Shown: positions 62,361 to 64,000 of the stretch, one piece after another
Layout: each line of letters begins with the position of its first letter
How positions within the stretch are numbered: the stretch's first letter is position 1
Origin: Hoeflea_A sp965249925
Lineage (GTDB): Bacteria > Pseudomonadota > Alphaproteobacteria > Rhizobiales > Rhizobiaceae
DNA: 64,000 bases
Direction of reading: 5' to 3'
Assembly (NCBI GenBank): GCA_965249925.1
Contig: OZ252260.1
Location: 1,426,001 to 1,490,000, forward strand
Notes under the pieces: generated by a model
Told to the model about the DNA's origin: nothing
What the model saw: the letters and a program-made list of their open reading frames with translations, nothing else
Database searches by the model: none
Made by a program: the position numbers and the translations under genes

Positions 62361-64000
62361 GGCGATAGCCGCCGGCGCCGACGCCCGGTTCTTCCTCGAA
62401 CAGGGCGGCGAGCTGTTCGGTCATCGCGCCGGCCAGTTCCTCGGCATCGACAATGGTCACCGCGCGGCGATAATACCGCGTCACGTCATGGCCGATGCCG
62501 ATCGCCAGCAGTTCGATCGGCGAGCGCGTTTCGATCTCCTCGATGACCGCCCGCAAATGCCGCTCCAGATAATTGCCCGGATTGACCGAAAGGGTCGAAT
62601 CGTCGACCGGCGCGCCGTCGGAAATCATCATCAGGATGCGCCGCTGCTCGGGCCGGCCGAGCAGCCGATTGTGGGCCCAAATCAGTGCCTCGCCGTCGAT
62701 ATTCTCCTTCAGCAGCCCCTCGCGCATCATCAGCCCGAGATTGCGGCGGGCCCGTCGCCACGGCGCGTCCGCCGACTTGTAGACGATGTGGCGCAGGTCG
62801 TTGAGCCGTCCCGGCGTCGCCGGTTTGCCGTCGGCCAGCCACCGCTCGCGGGCCTGGCCGCCTTTCCAGGCTTTCGTCGTAAAGCCCAGCAGTTCCACCT
62901 TCACGCCGCAGCGTTCCAAGGTGCGCGCCAGGATGTCGGCGCAGGTGGCCGCGACGGTAATCGGCCGGCCGCGCATCGACCCGGAATTGTCGATCAGCAA
63001 GGTGACCACGGTGTCGCGGAAGCGGGTGTCGCGCTCCATCTTGAAGGACAGCGACTGCATCGGATCGATGATCATGCGGGGCAGCCGTGCCGAATCGAGA
63101 TAGCCCTCTTCCAGGTCGAATTCCCAGGCCCGGTTCTGCTGCGCCATCAGCCGCCGTTGCAAGCGATTGGCGAGCCGCCCGACGACCCCCTGCAGGTGCG
63201 ACAGCTGCTTGTCGAGGAAACCGCGCAGCCGCTCCAGCTCGGCCTCGTCGCACAGTTCATCGGCGGCGATGATCTCATCGAAATCGGTGGTGTAAACGTC
63301 GTAGTCCACCTTCTGCCCGAGGTCGTCGAACGGCATGTTGGGGCGACGGGTTTCTCCGGGCGTTTCGGCATCGTCGTCCTGGTCGTCGATCATGTCTTCT
63401 TCGGACATCTCGGCGCCGTCCATGTCGCCTTCATCCATCTGATCGTCGGCCGCGTCGCTTTCCTCAGCGGGTGCTGATTCCGAGCCGGCTTCTTCCTCGG
63501 AATTCTGCTCGTTCTCCTCGTCGGACCGAGGCTGATCGTCGTCGCTGGTCTCTTCCTGCTGGTCGGCCTGCTCCTGTTCGTCGCCAAACTCCTCGGCGAC
63601 CTCCATATGGGCCAGCATGTCGCGCACCAGACGGGCGAACTTCTGCTGGTCTTCCAGCACCGCTCCGAGATTGTCCATGTCGGCGCCGGCTTTCTCCTCG
63701 ACCCAACCGCGCCATAGATCGGCAACGGCACCAGCGCTCTCCGGCACCGCCTGGCCGGTCAATCTTTCACGGACCAACAGGGCCAATGCCTCGTGCAGCG
63801 GCGCCTGTTCGCGCGATGTGATGCCCTGATAGTTGGCCTTCGTGCAGCGATCGCTCAGCGCAGCCTGTAGATTCTCCGCGACGCCGGCCATGCGGTTGGC
63901 GCCGATGGCGTCGACCCGCGCCTGCTCGATGGCATCGAAGATCTCCCGCGCCTCATCACCGCGGGGCGCCATCGTATTGTGGATGGCGTCGTCATGGCAG
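62350..64000 (-). CDS. cobT: Aerobic cobaltochelatase subunit CobT, partial at 5' end
   Basis: The frame is open to the right window edge; reading back from the edge gives CHDDAIHNTMAPRGDEARE, which fits CobT, so about the first 80 residues are missing. IGANRMAGVAENLQAAL is followed by the Asp/Glu-rich central stretch typical of CobT. The VWA metal site is LLIDNSGSMRGRP and the tail has ALIWAHNRLLGRPEQRRILM and VTRYYRRAVTIVDAEEL. With CobS and CobN it inserts cobalt into hydrogenobyrinic acid diamide in aerobic vitamin B12 synthesis. cobS is expected just upstream, outside the window. Confidence 0.95.
   Translation of the reverse strand, partial: CHDDAIHNTMAPRGDEAREIFDAIEQARVDAIGANRMAGVAENLQAALSDRCTKANYQGITSREQAPLHEALALLVRERLTGQAVPESAGAVADLWRGWVEEKAGADMDNLGAVLEDQQKFARLVRDMLAHMEVAEEFGDEQEQADQQEETSDDDQPRSDEENEQNSEEEAGSESAPAEESDAADDQMDEGDMDGAEMSEEDMIDDQDDDAETPGETRRPNMPFDDLGQKVDYDVYTTDFDEIIAADELCDEAELERLRGFLDKQLSHLQGVVGRLANRLQRRLMAQQNRAWEFDLEEGYLDSARLPRMIIDPMQSLSFKMERDTRFRDTVVTLLIDNSGSMRGRPITVAATCADILARTLERCGVKVELLGFTTKAWKGGQARERWLADGKPATPGRLNDLRHIVYKSADAPWRRARRNLGLMMREGLLKENIDGEALIWAHNRLLGRPEQRRILMMISDGAPVDDSTLSVNPGNYLERHLRAVIEEIETRSPIELLAIGIGHDVTRYYRRAVTIVDAEELAGAMTEQLAALFEEEPGVGAGGYRRAG

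Overview
The window comes from a high-GC alphaproteobacterium, most likely a Hyphomicrobiales-type genome. Supporting this are a PhaA/PhaB/PhaR polyhydroxybutyrate set, an RpoH-CarD-FdxA-S4 protein-SUV3-type helicase neighbourhood, aerobic cobaltochelatase CobT, TRAP transporters, and GANTC and TTAA-N7-TTAA motifs of the CcrM/CtrA type. About 56 protein genes are supported, plus one TPP riboswitch. No rRNA, tRNA, CRISPR array or insertion sequence was recognised.

Region 1 (1-17.75 kb) is catabolic. An MttB-superfamily methyltransferase (cut by the left edge) diverges from a dimethylglycine/sarcosine-dehydrogenase-like flavoprotein, followed by a DegT-type aminotransferase. Next is a large gene set whose substrate I cannot name: an ATZ/TRZ amidohydrolase, a spermidine/putrescine-type ABC importer, a DeoR-family regulator, and a tightly coupled six-gene operon (SIS-domain deglycase-like protein, PfkB-family kinase, two PuuE-like cyclic-amide hydrolases, a cysteine-free Asp/Glu/hydantoin-racemase homologue, a second ATZ/TRZ amidohydrolase). 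The combination suggests uptake, phosphorylation and dismantling of a sugar conjugate of a nitrogen heterocycle.

Region 2 (17.75-30.4 kb) holds a small, less GC-rich patch with a GNAT acetyltransferase and an unknown membrane-anchored coiled-coil protein; two tandem di-heme peroxidases; a Sel1 protein; a PhyH dioxygenase divergent from an AraC regulator; a TRAP transporter with two similar AT-rich palindromic candidate operators; a galactose mutarotase; and a CoxE-like VWA protein.

Region 3 (30.5-40.5 kb) carries a GNAT enzyme, MetA (Glu111, predicted acetyl-CoA type), a MoxR ATPase, an Uup-type ABC-F ATPase and thiamine pyrophosphokinase. A TPP riboswitch then leads the thiBPQ thiamine importer operon, followed by an M48 lipoprotein peptidase.

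Region 4 (40.5-52.8 kb) is the RpoH-CarD-FdxA / S4-helicase block. It is split by a secreted caspase-like protein and a secreted proline-rich protein. After the helicase comes a 640-bp non-coding segment with repeats, clustered GANTC sites and a CtrA-like site, then phaB, phaA and divergent phaR.

Region 5 (52.8-64 kb) has a methyltransferase, a glyoxalase II, a YhhN-like membrane protein, an EamA exporter, ribosomal protein L28 and a YhhQ-family transporter. After a cupin comes a Dlt-like trio (amino-acid adenylating ligase, multi-pass membrane protein resembling MBOAT proteins, carrier protein). The window ends with a secreted phytase-esterase-like protein overlapping cobT, which runs off the right edge.
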